From: Prosthecobacter sp.
GTDB taxonomy: Bacteria; Verrucomicrobiota; Verrucomicrobiia; Verrucomicrobiales; Verrucomicrobiaceae
Direction of reading: 5' to 3'
Assembly (NCBI GenBank): GCA_019186985.1
Contig: JABARQ010000026.1
Location: 124,001 to 188,000 of the forward strand
DNA: 64,000 nucleotides
Shown: positions 62,333 through 64,000 of the stretch, piece by piece
How positions within the stretch are numbered: position 1 is the stretch's first letter
Layout of the letters: every line of letters begins with the position of its first letter
Translations under genes and position numbers: made by a program
Notes under the pieces: model-generated
What the model was told of the DNA's origin: nothing
What the model saw: only the letters and a program-made list of their open reading frames with translations
Database searches by the model: none

Positions 62333-64000
62333 TTATTCCTTGGCGACGCCGTTGTTCCAGGCGGCGAACATCTCCTCGACCGTCGGGATTTCGAGCGGGC
62401 GGACGATGCGGAAGCCGAGCCAGGTGGCGTCGGTCAGGTACCAGATGGACTTGGGAAGCTGGGGATCCTGCTGCTTCCAGCCGGGCTCGGAGGCGCGGCG
62501 GGCGGCGCTGCGGCACATCTCAGGATCATCGTCGTAGTGACCGCCGCGGGCGACATGCGGGTAGGGGGTCTTGGAGGGGATCCACTTGTCGCCGCCGAGG
62601 CTGGCGATGGTCTTGAAGCTGTCAGGCAGGTACTGGTCGAGCGTCCACTCACAGACGTTGCCGTAGATGTCATGCAGGCCCCAGGGGTTGGGCTTGAGCT
62701 TGCCGACGAGGCTGTACTGGAAGTTGGGGGCGTTTTCGAAGAACCAGGCGTATTCCTTCAGCTTGGAGGCGTCGTCGCCGAAGAAGTAGGCGGTCTTGGT
62801 GCCGGCGCGGGCGGCGTATTCCCACTCGGCCTCGGTGGGCAGGCGGTAGAAATGGCCGGTCTGGGCGGACAGCCACTGGCAATATTTGTTCGCGGCGTGC
62901 TGGGTCATGCAGATGGCGGGGAAGCCGTTGCGGCCCATGCCGAAGTCCATGGGCTGGTAGGGCGGGGTGGGCTGGGAGATGAGGTCCTCGGGCTTGTCGG
63001 TGGCGGCCCAGACCTTGCGGCTGCCGTCCTTGTTGCGGCCTTCGCTGGTGAGCTGGAAGGGTTCGTATTCGTCCCAGGTGACCTCGTACTTGCCCATCCA
63101 GAAGGGCTTGATCCTGACGTTCACCTGCGGGCCTTCGTCATCGGCGCGGCCGGCTTCAGCGGCGGGGCTGCCAAGCGTGAACTCGCCGCCCTTGATGGCG
63201 ACCATGGAGTAGGGGGCTCCGGTCTTCGGCACCTTGGTGTCGTAGTTCTTCATCTCCGACTCCTGCTTTTCCCTGGAGGTCTGGACGATGAAGGCGTGGA
63301 TCTTCTTCACGAGCTCCATCGTGTCGGGGTTGTTGGTGGCGACGGCGGACTTCTCCTTCGCGACGAGCTTGATGTCGTCAGGCCAGACAGCCCCCTGTTC
63401 GATCCAGCCCTTGAGCATGGCGATCTCCTCCTTCTTGAGGGGGCCGCCGCTTTTCTTCGGGGGCATGAGGTCATCCTCGTCCTCAGCCAGGGTGGTGAGG
63501 TGATAAATGGCGCTCTTCTCAAGGTTGAAGGGAACGATGTTGGGGGCGTTTTCGCCGGTTTCGAAGGCATGCTTGCGGGTGCTGAGATTCCAGTCGCCCT
63601 TGTCCTTTTCAGGGTTGTGGCAGCTGACGCAGTTCTGCTCAAGGATGGGCTGGATGTGCTTCACGAAGTCAATGCGAGGCTTGACGCCAAGCGTGACGCC
63701 CGCAGGCCAGTCGGCCCCTTGTTCGACCCAGGCCTTGATGACCTCGATCTGCGACTTGTCGAGCAGGCCTTCCTTTTCCGGGGGCATGACCATGTCATCG
63801 TCATGAGGCAGGAGCAGGGTGGTGTAGATGGCGCTTTTTTTGAGGTCGCCGGGGGTGAGTCCGGGGCCGTTTTCATTGCCCTTGACCATGTCCTCCCGGG
63901 TGTGCAGGCGGAAGTCGCCCTTGTCTTTTTCAGCACCGTGGCAGTGGGTGCAGGCAGCTTCGAGGATGGGCTTCACCTGGGAGTTGAAGTCCACTTTGTC
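62333..64000 (-). CDS. Planctomycete-type cytochrome c plus FGE-like protein, 5' end outside window
   Basis: Minus-strand frame open to the last base of the window; a GTG at 63994 is unlikely to be the start, so the N-terminus is missing. Two PSCyt1-type haem-binding modules are visible (VKPILEAACTHCHGAEKDKG and IQPILEQNCVSCHNPEKDKG, both C-x-x-C-H). They are followed by a formylglycine-generating-enzyme/SUMF1-like domain from about the middle: AIKGGEFTLGS, FWMGKYEVTWDEYEPF, YRLPTEAEWEYAARAG and NPWGLHDIYGNVCEWTLD. The C-terminal part ends WLGFRIVRPLE. The usual pair of catalytic cysteines before the C-terminal R is not intact, so enzyme activity is uncertain; such proteins in Verrucomicrobia often bind rather than catalyse. 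Confidence 0.87.
   Translation of the reverse strand, partial: DKVDFNSQVKPILEAACTHCHGAEKDKGDFRLHTREDMVKGNENGPGLTPGDLKKSAIYTTLLLPHDDDMVMPPEKEGLLDKSQIEVIKAWVEQGADWPAGVTLGVKPRIDFVKHIQPILEQNCVSCHNPEKDKGDWNLSTRKHAFETGENAPNIVPFNLEKSAIYHLTTLAEDEDDLMPPKKSGGPLKKEEIAMLKGWIEQGAVWPDDIKLVAKEKSAVATNNPDTMELVKKIHAFIVQTSREKQESEMKNYDTKVPKTGAPYSMVAIKGGEFTLGSPAAEAGRADDEGPQVNVRIKPFWMGKYEVTWDEYEPFQLTSEGRNKDGSRKVWAATDKPEDLISQPTPPYQPMDFGMGRNGFPAICMTQHAANKYCQWLSAQTGHFYRLPTEAEWEYAARAGTKTAYFFGDDASKLKEYAWFFENAPNFQYSLVGKLKPNPWGLHDIYGNVCEWTLDQYLPDSFKTIASLGGDKWIPSKTPYPHVARGGHYDDDPEMCRSAARRASEPGWKQQDPQLPKSIWYLTDATWLGFRIVRPLEIPTVEEMFAAWNNGVAKE

Overview
The window is a GC-rich chromosomal segment, most likely from a member of the Verrucomicrobiota (Verrucomicrobiaceae, Prosthecobacter/Verrucomicrobium type). 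The lineage is inferred from gene content: two Tat-exported DUF1501 proteins, three exported sulfatases, a planctomycete-type cytochrome c/FGE-like fusion, NIPSNAP and NHL-propeller exported proteins, and many signal-peptide or lipobox proteins of unknown function. No 16S rRNA gene is present to confirm it.

Layout. 1-7 kb: a partial repeat-rich helical protein, seryl-tRNA synthetase, a small ANL-like adenylating protein with a clear terminator, then a hybrid histidine kinase. 6.6-14.8 kb (mostly minus): a membrane protein, squalene/phytoene synthase and leucyl/phenylalanyl-tRNA-protein transferase in one overlapping operon; a DUF1501 protein; a PdeM-like phosphoesterase; a SulP transporter; an O-antigen-ligase-like membrane protein. 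14.8-21 kb: NIPSNAP protein, a lipoprotein followed by two paralogous membrane-anchored coiled-coil proteins, a PfkB kinase, a proline-rich membrane protein and small exported proteins. 21-35.7 kb: an RlmM-like methyltransferase, then an exported degradative set (three sulfatases, nitrilase-family amidase, NHL propeller, RNase HI, SGNH esterase-BNR fusion, DUF1501, metallophosphoesterase, azurin). 35.7-47.9 kb: housekeeping metabolism (purD, tRNA-Ile2, a NadD-NadK fusion, a membrane protein/regulator operon, ispH, a ferritin-like protein, PTS enzyme I, YhcH, homoserine dehydrogenase, threonine dehydratase family, dienelactone hydrolase). 47.9-52.4 kb: an accessory island made of an HUH transposase of REP-associated type, about 2.5 kb of palindromic repeats containing a near-identical 1-kb duplication, and an AT-richer gene for a PIN-like/SEC-C protein. 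52.4-64 kb: pyruvate carboxylase, an MFS transporter, an LRR lipoprotein, a second palindromic repeat family, a large FtsX-type permease and a partial cytochrome c/FGE-like protein.

The strongest candidate for an unusual system is the REPtron-like island at 47.9-51.1 kb. Its hairpin arms differ between copies only by paired, compensatory changes. Other points of interest are a palindromic operator (CTTTG-N5-CAAAG) shared by a regulator operon and ispH, a NadD-NadK fusion with an altered HxGH signature, two adjacent heptanucleotide tandem repeats downstream of ispH, and TAnnnT boxes 6-8 nt before four start codons that suggest leaderless transcripts.

All calls come from reading the sequence and its translations; no database search was run. 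Where the longest open frame began upstream of a plausible start, the start was moved to a residue supported by signal peptides, family N-termini or gene spacing, and this is stated in each entry.
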